DNA of 52,807 nucleotides from assembly GCA_027451525.1 (NCBI GenBank), contig DAIDJF010000039.1, positions 1-52,807 on the forward strand. The letters run 5' to 3'. A model generated the notes under the pieces. It made no database searches and had not been told where the DNA came from. It saw only the letters and a list, made by a program, of their open reading frames with translations. The translations under genes and the position numbers were made by a program. Of the stretch, positions 1 through 8,833 are shown piece by piece (position 1 is the stretch's first letter; the number at the start of each line of letters is the position of its first letter). The stretch comes from Ktedonobacterales bacterium (GTDB taxonomy: Bacteria > Chloroflexota > Ktedonobacteria > Ktedonobacterales > Ktedonobacteraceae).

Positions 1-248
<248 letters not shown>

Positions 249-425
249 TTTTATATCAACCTCGTATCAGAGGCTGTAAGTTCTATCTGATGACGAACTT
301 GTTCTCAAAAAATTGACAGGCTCTTATTGCTTAAATCTTTTCCTTACCACTCTTCAGTTGTTCAAGTTCTTCTCAATGCTTTCGCATCTCACGCGCTTTT
401 CTTTGTTTCGTCCGGCGCAAGTGGA

Positions 426-454
426 ATAATATCACTGTTGCCTTAACTTGTCAA
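426..454 (-). promoter_or_regulatory. rRNA operon promoter
   Basis: On the minus strand TTGACA (454-449) and TATTAT (431-426) are separated by exactly 17 bp, a near-consensus housekeeping promoter. It points at the 16S gene, leaving a leader of about 170 nt (249-420) in which I see no gene. This is the strongest promoter-like sequence in the left part of the window, as expected for an rrn operon. Confidence 0.85.
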
Positions 455-459
455 TAGGT

Positions 460-489
460 TTTTTACGAGATTTTGTAAATTCGTAAAAA
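460..489 (-). terminator. Hairpin between the ccm operon end and the rrn promoter
   Basis: TTTTTACGA (460-468) and TCGTAAAAA (481-489) form a perfect 9-bp stem with a 12-nt loop. It lies 17 nt beyond the stop of the DUF4097-like gene and directly upstream of the rrn -35 box. It most simply acts as a terminator insulating the rrn promoter from the upstream operon; an upstream regulatory role for rrn is possible. Confidence 0.55.
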
Positions 490-505
490 TCCAATTTTGT
501 AAACC

Positions 506-1492
506 CTACGATGCCTTGTTGACGCTGATAACACCACTATTACTACTTATCACGACCTCAGGCTGCGGCGCGCTCCCAACCGTCGTGTTACCAAATTCGT
601 TCTTTATGGTCCCTGCGCTGTTAGCACTCAAATTGAATGCGGCATTTGCAGGTAGCGTCACATCAACGGAACCACTATCAGTTTGGAAGCGATAGGCTCC
701 TTGAGCATCCAGCGTACCCGCAAACGTGATTGAGCCGCTACTCGTGACAATCGTTGATTGCCCACTTAGTTGCGCTTGTGTGAGCGTGACGGAGCCGCTC
801 TGATCATTGATAGTTACCTGACCGCTGACATTATTCAGGTTGACCGGGGCACTATCAGTTTGCACATTCAGCGTTCCATTTACGCCATCTGCCTCTACGG
901 AACCATTCTGATCTGTTACCGTGATATTCATGCCATCGGGAACGGTGATATCCAGACTCGTGTTATCCGTGGGCTGGGTATTGACAGCAATCGTGCCATC
1001 AGAATTTTGCTGCGCAACCCCATCCGCAGGCATAGGACGGTGGTCAAATGCTCCGCCAGAAGTGGTGATAATCTGTACCACCTCGCCCGGTCCACCTGTA
1101 TGAATGTGTACATTCCCTTGCGCATCATTAATTACCACACTGTTCGTTCCAAACGGCTTAAAAACCTGTGTGCTTGCATCTCCGCCATCTCTGGAGAATT
1201 GAAAAGAGTGGGGCTGTGGGCCGTCTCCACGCAACACGTCAAAATGGACTGCTGATACGCGAAGCAAGCCACCAAAGAGCAAGATGCCAATGATGACGAG
1301 TGGCAAAATATATAGCGATACACGCGGCTTTTGAGGCGCAACCTGAACTGGGCGAAATTTTTGCCCATACGTTGGCCCTTCATACAAAAAGTGTGGTTGT
1401 TCGCGTGGGTCCATATTTTCAATGCGTTCTTCTGCCCATGTTTCAGGATCATGCTCGAACTGCATTTGCTGATCGCTCATCCGATTACTCAT
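506..1492 (-). CDS. DUF4097-like membrane-anchored beta-helix (adhesin-type) protein
   Basis: 328 aa. A charged cytoplasmic N-terminus of about 55 residues is followed by one TM segment (about 60-80) and an extracellular region of repeated short beta segments rich in Ser, Gly, Asn and Val (motifs such as SGSVTL, DSGSVDV, NSGVISV). This is the pattern of DUF4097/DUF2807 putative auto-transporter-like adhesin domains. Start ATG 1492 has AAGGGGG 5 nt upstream. It is the last gene of the minus-strand run before the rrn promoter. The actual function is unknown; surface or envelope-stress roles are only family-level guesses. Confidence 0.7.
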   Translation of the reverse strand: MSNRMSDQQMQFEHDPETWAEERIENMDPREQPHFLYEGPTYGQKFRPVQVAPQKPRVSLYILPLVIIGILLFGGLLRVSAVHFDVLRGDGPQPHSFQFSRDGGDASTQVFKPFGTNSVVINDAQGNVHIHTGGPGEVVQIITTSGGAFDHRPMPADGVAQQNSDGTIAVNTQPTDNTSLDITVPDGMNITVTDQNGSVEADGVNGTLNVQTDSAPVNLNNVSGQVTINDQSGSVTLTQAQLSGQSTIVTSSGSITFAGTLDAQGAYRFQTDSGSVDVTLPANAAFNLSANSAGTIKNEFGNTTVGSAPQPEVVISSNSGVISVNKAS

Positions 1493-1624
1493 AAAGCCCC
1501 CTTAGAACTCAGAGCGTTTGACATTGGCTCCGGTTCCAATACCGTGAACAGGTCTACAAGACTTTTCAAGCGCATCATATACGAACCACACATGGTAATG
1601 TTGCACATGGTGGAGGTAATGCTC

Positions 1625-2095
1625 CTACGCTTTGCGGCGACTCATGAAAAAGGCAAAAGGCCAACGCCACAGCAACAATAAGATAGAATTAGCAACCAGC
1701 GTAATGATGCCGAACGTCAACGGAGGAACGGCGTGATCGACGAAGATGCCGCGCAATGCCAACGCGACAGGCCACGCGGCAAGCCACGAGAGCAGCGTGC
1801 GTGTTGCCATCGTCCCAGGTTTGCGCTCCAAACCACGTTTGAAGGCTCCGATCACGGGCGAGATGATAAACCATGCCGCCGCAAACGGTAGGGCTGTCAG
1901 GACAACCTGAAAGAACGCGCCAATGCCGATTGCCTCGTTATGGCTACGCCGTCCAATAAACGCGAAGACCAGAAAGACCACGACATCACCAATCACCAGC
2001 CACGTGATACGCTGTTTATCGCTCATACCCGCAGTCTGCGACTCATTGGCTACAGAAGTTACATCTGCTGAGCTTGTATTTTCTTTAATATCCAT
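1625..2095 (-). CDS. DUF3054 family membrane protein
   Basis: 156 aa with four predicted TM helices. The first begins WLVIGDVVVFLVFAFIGRRSH, which matches the family pattern (D in TM1 and a GRRSH motif at its end). A later helix contains PLTFGIITLVANSILLLLWR. DUF3054 proteins have no established function. Start ATG 2095 follows GAGGGAAAATC. It lies 30 nt after ccmD and may be co-transcribed with the ccm genes, though no cytochrome role can be read from the sequence. Confidence 0.75.
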   Translation of the reverse strand: MDIKENTSSADVTSVANESQTAGMSDKQRITWLVIGDVVVFLVFAFIGRRSHNEAIGIGAFFQVVLTALPFAAAWFIISPVIGAFKRGLERKPGTMATRTLLSWLAAWPVALALRGIFVDHAVPPLTFGIITLVANSILLLLWRWPFAFFMSRRKA

Positions 2096-2125
2096 GATTT
2101 TCCCTCAAAAACGCCTTTCTGGCGT

Positions 2126-2305
2126 TTAGACTTCCAGGTCTTTTTTCACCTGTTTTTGTTGCTCTTGTTGCTCGCGCACAAGTACTTCAACAGCCGCGAG
2201 TTCGGTGCGCACCCCACGAATGCGCAGGACGATCACGCCAAGATAGACAAAGAGGCCCACCCAGGCAATCGCGTAGGCGGCGACCAGATAGGATACACCT
2301 TGCAT
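2126..2305 (-). CDS. ccmD: CcmD-like heme exporter subunit
   Basis: This 59-aa gene begins MQGVSYLVAAYAIAWVGLFV and has one N-terminal TM helix followed by a basic, Glu/Gln/Lys-rich tail (REQQEQQKQVKKDLEV). That is the shape of CcmD, the small subunit of the CcmABCD complex that releases holo-CcmE. It sits in the expected position directly after ccmC, 43 nt downstream. Sequence conservation in CcmD is low, so the call depends on size, topology and location. ATG 2305 is the only reasonable start. Confidence 0.8.
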   Translation of the reverse strand: MQGVSYLVAAYAIAWVGLFVYLGVIVLRIRGVRTELAAVEVLVREQQEQQKQVKKDLEV

Positions 2306-2348
2306 AACGTTTCTATCCTCTCCCTGTTTGACAGATCACTAGAATGTT

Positions 2349-3101
2349 TTATTCGCCCCATTCGAGGGTCGCGCGCAAGCGTTGCGCCAACATTTGCATT
2401 TTTGTAAACTGATACATCTGGATCATCATAAAGCAATATAATAGCGTAAAGGTCGTCAAAGCGACCATCAGCGTCAGCGTAACCGAAGGTGGTAACGCGC
2501 CAGGGACACCAACCTGCGCGGCGGGATGCAGCGTGCGCCACCAATTGGTTGCCTCATAGATAATCGGTACATCGACCACGCCAACCAGGGCCAGGACAGC
2601 ACCAGCGCGCGCGCTTTCCGCCGTGTTGCCCATGTAACTGCGTAGCATCATATACCCAACATACATAAACCAGAGAATGAGCACGGTGGTCAGTTTGGGG
2701 TCCCAACTCCACCATGTTCCCCAGGTCGCTTTGCCCCAGATCGAGCCAAGCACAATCGCCAGGGTCAGAAAGACCAAGCCCACCTCGGCAGAAGCACGGG
2801 CCAACCAGTCCCAGCGTTCATCTTTCTTAATGAGATAGACCACACCCGCGACACCAAGCACGATAAAAGACAACATACCGACCCACGCCATCGGCACGTG
2901 GAAGTAAAAAATGCGCTGCGACTGACCCTCGATAGCATCTGTGGGAGCGTAGATAAAAATCATCCACAGCGAGATCATCATACCAATCAGCGAAAGCGCA
3001 CCTAGGATCAGCGAGGCAATGGGGAGCGTGGCGGCGCGTTTCTCAGTTGTCTGCGCGCTACCAGAGCTTTCAATGCCCGTTACACGATTTGCCAGGGCCA
3101 T
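2349..3101 (-). CDS. ccmC: Heme exporter permease CcmC
   Basis: 250 aa, six TM helices. CcmC belongs to the heme-handling protein family and attaches heme to CcmE on the outer face of the membrane. The signature tryptophan-rich WWD motif is present (WGTWWSWDPKLTT), as are flanking histidines (FYFHVPMAW and RTLHPA). Start ATG 3101 has GAGGAG 8-9 nt upstream. It lies 25 nt after ccmB and is followed by ccmD, the canonical A-B-C-D order. Length is normal for the family. Confidence 0.95.
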   Translation of the reverse strand: MALANRVTGIESSGSAQTTEKRAATLPIASLILGALSLIGMMISLWMIFIYAPTDAIEGQSQRIFYFHVPMAWVGMLSFIVLGVAGVVYLIKKDERWDWLARASAEVGLVFLTLAIVLGSIWGKATWGTWWSWDPKLTTVLILWFMYVGYMMLRSYMGNTAESARAGAVLALVGVVDVPIIYEATNWWRTLHPAAQVGVPGALPPSVTLTLMVALTTFTLLYCFMMIQMYQFTKMQMLAQRLRATLEWGE

Positions 3102-3126
3102 TTCTTTGCTCCTCTATTTTGAGGGA

Positions 3127-3804
3127 TTATTCCTCAATCACATATTCAAACGTGAGCATCGAGATGCTCAGAAAAATAACATCAAAAGCGACAATCAAAC
3201 CAAGCCAGGGCGGTTCATTGGGCGAAGGAACCAGCAATGCCTGCGTTAAGCGAACCACCGCGATGACGATAGGAACCAGCAGCGGAAACAGCAAGATCGG
3301 CAATAAGAGTTCACGCGCACGAGTTGCCGCCGCCAACACAGAAAAGAGCGTTCCCACGGCTGCAATGCCAAGCGAGCCAAGCAGCACAATCGGGACTAAG
3401 GCTCCCACCAATAACGGAACATTGAAGAGAGCCGCAAACACAGGTAGCGCGACGATTTCCACTACTCCGATAAATAGCAAATTGCCCAACAGTTTCGCAA
3501 GATAGATCGCTTTACGGTCCACTGGACACAGTAAGAGACGATCCATTGAGCCTTTTTCGCGCTCAGCCGCAATCGTGCGGCCCAAGCCAAGTGTGCTGGC
3601 AAAGACAAAGGCAATCCAGAGTGCGCCAGGAGCAACGGCAGAGGTCGTATCGACGCGCAGATCAAAGGCGAAATTGAAAATCACCAGCACGAGCAAGGCG
3701 AACATGCCCATTCCCAGCCATGTCTGCTTGCTACGTAGCTCGTAACGAATATCTTTCCAGAGAATAGCCCATACCTGGAGAGCAAACGTGCGTACTGCTT
3801 TCAC
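3127..3804 (-). CDS. ccmB: Heme exporter permease CcmB
   Basis: 225 aa with about six TM helices, the membrane partner of the CcmA ATPase. Recognisable are the N-terminal WKDIRYELRSKQTW stretch typical of CcmB and the ERERGSMDRLL-like segment (EREKGSMDRLLLCPVDR) at residues 85-100. Its ATG overlaps the ccmA stop by 4 nt (ATGA type), indicating translational coupling. Length and hydrophobic profile match the family. Confidence 0.93.
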   Translation of the reverse strand: MKAVRTFALQVWAILWKDIRYELRSKQTWLGMGMFALLVLVIFNFAFDLRVDTTSAVAPGALWIAFVFASTLGLGRTIAAEREKGSMDRLLLCPVDRKAIYLAKLLGNLLFIGVVEIVALPVFAALFNVPLLVGALVPIVLLGSLGIAAVGTLFSVLAAATRARELLLPILLFPLLVPIVIAVVRLTQALLVPSPNEPPWLGLIVAFDVIFLSISMLTFEYVIEE

Positions 3805-4508
3805 TGCACCACCTCTTGATAAGTACGACGCATCCCTTCCAACTCCCAGGTACGAGCCTCACGCTGATAGGCAATGCGTCCCTGCGCCAGCATCACAATC
3901 TGATCGCCAAGTTGTAAGGCACGCTCAAGCTGATGAGTGGTAAACAGCACGGTCCCTCCCTGTTGTGAGTATTCAATCAGCAAACGCTCAGCCAGAGCAT
4001 TGCCCTCCTGATCTAGACCTGTATCAGGTTCATCGAGCAGGAGCAGCGTTGGGCGATGGAGCAAAGCTCTGGCCCAGGCTAATCGCTGCACCAGACCACG
4101 TGAAAAAGTGCTGACTCGTTCACGGGCACGCCGCTCAAGGCCCACCACGCGCAGTAACTCTCCAGCCCGTTCGCGTGCCTGCTCAACTCCGTACATCTGC
4201 CCAAAGAACAACAGGTTTTCGAGGGCGGTCAATTCCTCGTAGAGATACGGTTGATGGGCCACAAAACCAACTAGAGAGCGTATCTGCTGCGCATCACTCC
4301 GCATCTCCAGGCCCGCGATATGGATACTCCCGCTATCCGCTTTGCTCAGCCCTGCCAGCATGCGCAGAAGCGTGGTCTTGCCCGCGCCGTTCGCCCCCAG
4401 AAGAGCCATGCGCTGTCCGCGCGGCAGTTCCAGATCAATGCCACGCAAAACAGGCTTCAAACCGTAGCGTTTTCTCAGATTGTGTATCTCCAGGTATGCA
4501 TTTACCAC
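3801..4508 (-). CDS. ccmA: Heme exporter ATP-binding protein CcmA
   Basis: 235 aa ABC ATPase that powers the CcmABCD complex. Walker A is GANGAGKTTLLR (about residues 37-48), the signature region is degenerate but recognisable (VSTFSRGLVQRLAWARAL), and Walker B is TLLLLDEPDTGLD. The signature reads FSRGL rather than LSGGQ, as often seen in CcmA. The start is GTG 4508; no in-frame ATG fits. It is coupled to ccmB by a 4-nt overlap and follows the Ttr-like gene by 16 nt. Confidence 0.92.
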   Translation of the reverse strand: MVNAYLEIHNLRKRYGLKPVLRGIDLELPRGQRMALLGANGAGKTTLLRMLAGLSKADSGSIHIAGLEMRSDAQQIRSLVGFVAHQPYLYEELTALENLLFFGQMYGVEQARERAGELLRVVGLERRARERVSTFSRGLVQRLAWARALLHRPTLLLLDEPDTGLDQEGNALAERLLIEYSQQGGTVLFTTHQLERALQLGDQIVMLAQGRIAYQREARTWELEGMRRTYQEVVQ

Positions 4509-4524
4509 TCTCTACGCGCTCCCT

Positions 4525-5805
4525 TTATCTGCGTGCGGTTTCGCGCTCACTCATCAGCGAACGCAAACGCGCCTTTGTCTTTGCGCGCCGCTCCTGATAG
4601 ACCGCTTTTGTGATCTTCCCAGCCTCATAATTTTTATCTAGTTGCAGTAATTCCTGCAGCAGCACCTCTTGCTGCTCAGAGAGCGTCTTTTTCGACTCTT
4701 TTACTGCTCCAGCACGTTTGCCTGAAGGTGTCGCACGGGGAACTGCATTTCTCGCCTGACGACGACGGGCCGTGTAGAGGAACCACGTGACTACCAGTAC
4801 CGCACCCATCAGCAAGAGTAGCACTACCAACCAGATAAGCGTGGTATTGAGAGGCGTCGGTGGAGTCGCGACGACAGGAGCGTGCAACCCATTCAGACTT
4901 GCGGAGAAACCCTGTTGCACGAGCAGTCCGCTTGTTTTGAATAGTCGATAGGGATGCTGATTGGCAGTAATCACGCCTTGCGAGGTGAGCAAGGCGGAGT
5001 TTGTCTGTACATCGGGCGGCGTCAAGAGCGCGATAGAGACGGTCGGATAGAACGCGGTATAGGTAAAACTATAGCTTGTTGAATTATAGGGCACATCAAA
5101 TGAAAACGAGAACTGCGTATCCCCTGGCAATAAGGCCGCGTTCGAGGCAAAGCCATGATCCACCTGAATGACGTTGTAGCCGCTGAAACCCTGTCCAAGG
5201 ACTATATGGCGCGCACCAACCGGTAGCGAGAAGAGCAGGGCATTAGGACGCCCTTTGCTGGCATCCAGCGAACCAACATAGGTAAAACGGTCCAGATTTT
5301 TGAAATCAAAAAACTCTGAAACCGTGATAATACCATGCGTGGGATCAGGCTCTTGCATCAAAATCGTCGCATCCACCACCGCAACTTTGGCACTATTTGA
5401 GGTTGCATCATAGACGAGTAGATTGAGTTGTTGCACGGGTTGCGTATCTAATGTGACAATATTGCTGAGATACTGCGCCCCCTGATAGTTCATGTAGACC
5501 ACGTAATTAAGCGTTTTATCAGTTGAGAGGTTTGTGAAAGAGTAGCGACCCTGGGCATCTGTCTTTGCCGTCGCCAAGTCTTGCCCGGTGCCAGTCTGCG
5601 CAACCTGAAGCGTCACGGTCTGTCCAGGCAAGGGAGCGTTTTTTTGTGTGCCATCTAACAATTGCCCATAGATACGCCCATTACCACCTGCGCGTGTGTG
5701 GGCCGAGGCAATACCCACGGGCAAGAGCATAATGCACAGGCAGGCAAGGCCCAACGCCAGTCCTGGTAGATAGCTATTACGTATGTTCTTCGCGAGTCGT
5801 CTCAT
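4525..5805 (-). CDS. Secreted/membrane protein with carboxypeptidase-regulatory (Ttr-like) domain in the ccm operon
   Basis: 426 aa from ATG 5805, which has AGAAGGAA 7 nt upstream; a longer in-frame start at 5856 has no such site. Order of parts: signal peptide ending near IASAHT; a beta-sandwich of the carboxypeptidase regulatory/transthyretin type (GRIYGQLLDG, GQTVTLQVAQTG, DAQGRYSFTNL); about 200 residues of extracellular beta-rich sequence; one TM helix (TLIWLVVLLLLMGAVLVVTW); and a basic coiled tail containing LLQELLQLDKNYEAGKIT. It overlaps ccmI by 29 nt. It is not a classical Ccm component; its place inside the operon suggests an accessory role in cytochrome maturation or presentation, which is inference. 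Confidence 0.75.
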   Translation of the reverse strand: MRRLAKNIRNSYLPGLALGLACLCIMLLPVGIASAHTRAGGNGRIYGQLLDGTQKNAPLPGQTVTLQVAQTGTGQDLATAKTDAQGRYSFTNLSTDKTLNYVVYMNYQGAQYLSNIVTLDTQPVQQLNLLVYDATSNSAKVAVVDATILMQEPDPTHGIITVSEFFDFKNLDRFTYVGSLDASKGRPNALLFSLPVGARHIVLGQGFSGYNVIQVDHGFASNAALLPGDTQFSFSFDVPYNSTSYSFTYTAFYPTVSIALLTPPDVQTNSALLTSQGVITANQHPYRLFKTSGLLVQQGFSASLNGLHAPVVATPPTPLNTTLIWLVVLLLLMGAVLVVTWFLYTARRRQARNAVPRATPSGKRAGAVKESKKTLSEQQEVLLQELLQLDKNYEAGKITKAVYQERRAKTKARLRSLMSERETARR

Positions 5806-6181
5806 CACTCTGTTCCTTCTCAGCCTGTTCTTTGAGCTTGCGCACCTGCTCCTCAATCAACGTGTCCAGTTCTTGTTCGTGTTGATAGCGCGATTTCAGG
5901 GCCACAAGAGCACGACGCATATAGCGATCACGCAACTGTTGATAGTCATCCTCTGAGATATTATCCAGTTGATAGTCAAGCTCAACCTCTTGTAAAGCGA
6001 TACGCGCCGCCATTTCACGCTCAGGCAGCGCATCATCTTGTAGGGACCGATGTATCGCGTCCGCTGGCAGATTTACCGCGTCTGCCGGCTTTATCGCGTC
6101 CGCTGGCCGATGGTACAGTGGATATAATACAAAGGCAAGCGCGGCTATTCCCAGGCCAACCGCGACAAGTATAGCCATCAT
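5777..6181 (-). CDS. ccmI: CcmI-like cytochrome c biogenesis protein
   Basis: 134 aa from ATG 6181 (a GGGAAGG site precedes it; a second ATG follows immediately). One N-terminal TM helix (VAVGLGIAALAFVLYPLYHRP) is followed by a helical cytoplasmic region with LQEVELDYQLDNISEDDYQQ, the LELDYQxGxISxEDYxxLR pattern of the CcmI/CycH N-terminal module. There is no TPR domain, so this is the short form. Residues after the TM hold three imperfect copies of PADA[IV] encoded by near-identical repeats at about 6058-6118. It begins 1 nt after the ccmH stop. Confidence 0.75.
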   Translation of the reverse strand: MMAILVAVGLGIAALAFVLYPLYHRPADAIKPADAVNLPADAIHRSLQDDALPEREMAARIALQEVELDYQLDNISEDDYQQLRDRYMRRALVALKSRYQHEQELDTLIEEQVRKLKEQAEKEQSDETTREEHT

Positions 6182-6182
6182 C

Positions 6183-6824
6183 TCACCTTCCCTCTCGATA
6201 GTGATCAAACAGCGGGTCCTCAGCCGCTAGCTCTTCCGCTAGCTGCCTGCTATACCGCTCCAACTCGCTCTCATTCAATTCCTCATCGCGACTGACCATT
6301 GCGCGTTCGTCCTCTTCCATACGTTCATCATCGACTACGGCGTGTTCACTTGCACTACGCCAATCGCGGAAAACAAAGAAGATCAGCACCGTACCCCCGA
6401 TGATCAGCGCAATCGGCACAAGCCAGGCCAGCAGGCTAAAGCCCTGCCAGGGCGGTGACCAGACGATCTGTGAGCCATAGCTATTCTCAAAGTACTGGAT
6501 CACCTGCTGTTCTGACCTACCAGCTTGTAGTTGCTGACGAATCGTCCCACGCATCTCCTGGGCCAGACCTGACGGCGAATCGGCGACCGATTCGCCCTGA
6601 CAGATGGGGCATTTCAATTGTGAGGCCACCTCTAGTACACGCTGATCGAGCGTTTTATGCGTTTGCGCATTAAACAGCATATAAGACCATGTACAGGCAA
6701 GAAAGATAACGGCAAGCAAGACAGCAAGAAATGATGGTGAGCGCAACAGTCGTGTGCTCACACGCCTGCTCTCCATGCTATTTACAGGTCGCACGCTGGC
6801 AATATCTTTCTTGATTGTACTCAT
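6183..6824 (-). CDS. ccmH: Apocytochrome c thiol-reductase subunit CcmH
   Basis: 213 aa. A TM helix near residues 28-50 is followed by the redox motif LKCPICQGESVADS (LRCxxCQ family motif), then SGLAQEMRGTIRQQLQAGRS and IQYFENSYGSQIVWSPPW, all diagnostic of CcmH/CycL. A second TM helix and an acidic cytoplasmic tail follow. CcmH keeps the apocytochrome CXXCH cysteines reduced and presents them to the heme lyase. Its ATG overlaps the ccmF stop by 4 nt. Confidence 0.95.
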   Translation of the reverse strand: MSTIKKDIASVRPVNSMESRRVSTRLLRSPSFLAVLLAVIFLACTWSYMLFNAQTHKTLDQRVLEVASQLKCPICQGESVADSPSGLAQEMRGTIRQQLQAGRSEQQVIQYFENSYGSQIVWSPPWQGFSLLAWLVPIALIIGGTVLIFFVFRDWRSASEHAVVDDERMEEDERAMVSRDEELNESELERYSRQLAEELAAEDPLFDHYREGR

Positions 6825-8824
6825 ACTGCTACCCCTTCTTCAGCAGGCTCGGACTGCGCGCTTGCTTTCGGCACAACCTTGCGCCGTTGTTCGGGCCACC
6901 AGCAGATGACGCCACCAATCAGCATAAACAGGCCACCATACCAGACCAGCGAGACCAGCGGGTTTATAAAGACGCGAATTTGTGCCTGAGTCGCTCCTTG
7001 CCAGTCGGCGAGAAAGACGTAAATGTCGGTCAGATTGAGCGTCGTTGTAATCGAAACCTGGCTGGCTGGCTGATTGGCAAAGTTGTGATAGATCGTACGT
7101 CCGGGATAGATGTAGCGTTCTAACTGCCCGTTATGCCAGACCTGAATCTGCGCCGCGATACTATCTTTATCAGTATCTTGCATCTCGATATTGCCAAGGA
7201 AGGTCAATTGGTAGCCCGCGATGTTCATACTCTGACCGGGCTTGAGTAGCGCATCCTGTTGCTGCTGAAAGAAATGCGAACCAATGATGCCCACCGTTAG
7301 CGCAACCATGCCCAGGTGTACAATATAGCCGCCATACCGCTGACGGTAGCGACTGAACAGCATCATCAGCGCGATAGGATAGGGTTCGCCGTGACTGTGA
7401 CGAACGCGCATGCCACGCCATAGCTCATAAAAGATGGCAGCAGCGGTAAAGGCACACAGCGCGAAGCCGATATCAGCCAGCGCATTCGTCACGCCAAACA
7501 GTGGCAAGAGGGCGGCACATAGCGCGGAGACCACAATTGGAATACTCAAGTTGCGCCAGAGGGCGTTCATCGAGGTGCGCCGCCACGCGAGCAGCGGACC
7601 AATACCCATTGCCAAGACCAGCACGCCGAGGAGTGGTCCATTGACATTCTCATAAAACGGCGGGCCAACCGTCATCTCCTGCTGCTTCACCACGGCCGTA
7701 ATCAGCGGAAAGAGCGTGCCCCACAATGTGGCAAACGTGATGCCAACCAGAAGCAGATTGTTAAAGAGAAAAACGCCCTCACGGGAAATAATCGATTGAA
7801 ACTCCTGCTCCGGGCGCAATTTAGGCAAACGGAAGACAAAAAGGGCGGTCGAGAACACAATAATAATCGCCAGGAAGGTCAGGAAATACGTGCCAATATC
7901 GGAATAAGCAAACGAGTGAACGGAACTGATAACACCGCTACGTACCTCGAACGTGCCAAAGATGGCGAGGGCGAACGAGGCCATTACCAGCACGAGATTC
8001 CAGACCTTGAGCATACCGCGCCGCTCCTGCACCATTGTCGAATGTAGAAAGGCCGTCGCCGTCAACCAGGGCAAAAGAGCAGCATTCTCAACCGGGTCCC
8101 AGCCCCAATAGCCACCCCAACCCAAAACATGATAGGCCCACCATGCACCAAGCACGAGGCCAACCGTCTGAATCGACCACGCGGCGAGCATCCAGCGGCG
8201 AATTGAGCGCAACCACTCGCTATTCAGGCGGCCTGTAATCATCGCGGCCACCGCGAAGGCATAGGGGACGGAGAAGCTCATAAAGCCCATCAGCAGCATC
8301 GGCGGATGCACCAACATACCAGGATCGAGCAGAATGGGATTCAGGCCAACACCATTGGGTGGTGCGACCGCGAGACGCACAAAGGGATTGGAGACCGAAA
8401 CCAGAACTAGCAGGATAAAGGTTTCGATCACCATCAAGGTCGCCATCACGTAAGGCACAAGAGCAGCGGGAGCGCGTTTCGAGGTCAAGACAAAAATGGC
8501 AGAGAAAAGCGCAAGCGTCAGGCCCCAATAGAGTAGCGACCCCTCTTGTCCACCGTAAAAAGCCGACGCCGTATAATACCAGGGCATCGTCAAACTGGAT
8601 TGCTCGGCGACATAGCGCACACCAAAGTCATGCGTGAGAAACGAGACCACCAGGGCAGCCGAGGCCAGGACAAGAAAGAAAGCAACCGCGAGTACGGCAC
8701 GGCGCGCACTCTGCACCAACTGCGGCAACGCGCGCACGGACCCCAGAACAGCGGCAATTGTGGCGTAGACCGCGATAGCAAGAGCGAGCATCAGGGAGAT
8801 GGTTCCCAGGTCTGAATAGTACAC
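6821..8824 (-). CDS. ccmF: Cytochrome c heme lyase subunit CcmF
   Basis: 667 aa, about 15 TM helices. CcmF transfers heme from holo-CcmE to apocytochrome c together with CcmH. The WWD domain is clear (WGWDPVENAALLPWLTATAF at about residues 240-260), preceded by YHVLGWGGYWGWDP. A periplasmic loop with AGYQLTFLGNIEMQDTDKD lies near the C-terminus. Start is GTG 8824 with AGGGAAA upstream. Length is within the usual 630-680 aa. It lies 9 nt after ccmE and is coupled to ccmH. Confidence 0.97.
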   Translation of the reverse strand: MYYSDLGTISLMLALAIAVYATIAAVLGSVRALPQLVQSARRAVLAVAFFLVLASAALVVSFLTHDFGVRYVAEQSSLTMPWYYTASAFYGGQEGSLLYWGLTLALFSAIFVLTSKRAPAALVPYVMATLMVIETFILLVLVSVSNPFVRLAVAPPNGVGLNPILLDPGMLVHPPMLLMGFMSFSVPYAFAVAAMITGRLNSEWLRSIRRWMLAAWSIQTVGLVLGAWWAYHVLGWGGYWGWDPVENAALLPWLTATAFLHSTMVQERRGMLKVWNLVLVMASFALAIFGTFEVRSGVISSVHSFAYSDIGTYFLTFLAIIIVFSTALFVFRLPKLRPEQEFQSIISREGVFLFNNLLLVGITFATLWGTLFPLITAVVKQQEMTVGPPFYENVNGPLLGVLVLAMGIGPLLAWRRTSMNALWRNLSIPIVVSALCAALLPLFGVTNALADIGFALCAFTAAAIFYELWRGMRVRHSHGEPYPIALMMLFSRYRQRYGGYIVHLGMVALTVGIIGSHFFQQQQDALLKPGQSMNIAGYQLTFLGNIEMQDTDKDSIAAQIQVWHNGQLERYIYPGRTIYHNFANQPASQVSITTTLNLTDIYVFLADWQGATQAQIRVFINPLVSLVWYGGLFMLIGGVICWWPEQRRKVVPKASAQSEPAEEGVAV

Positions 8825-8833
8825 GGTTTTTCC

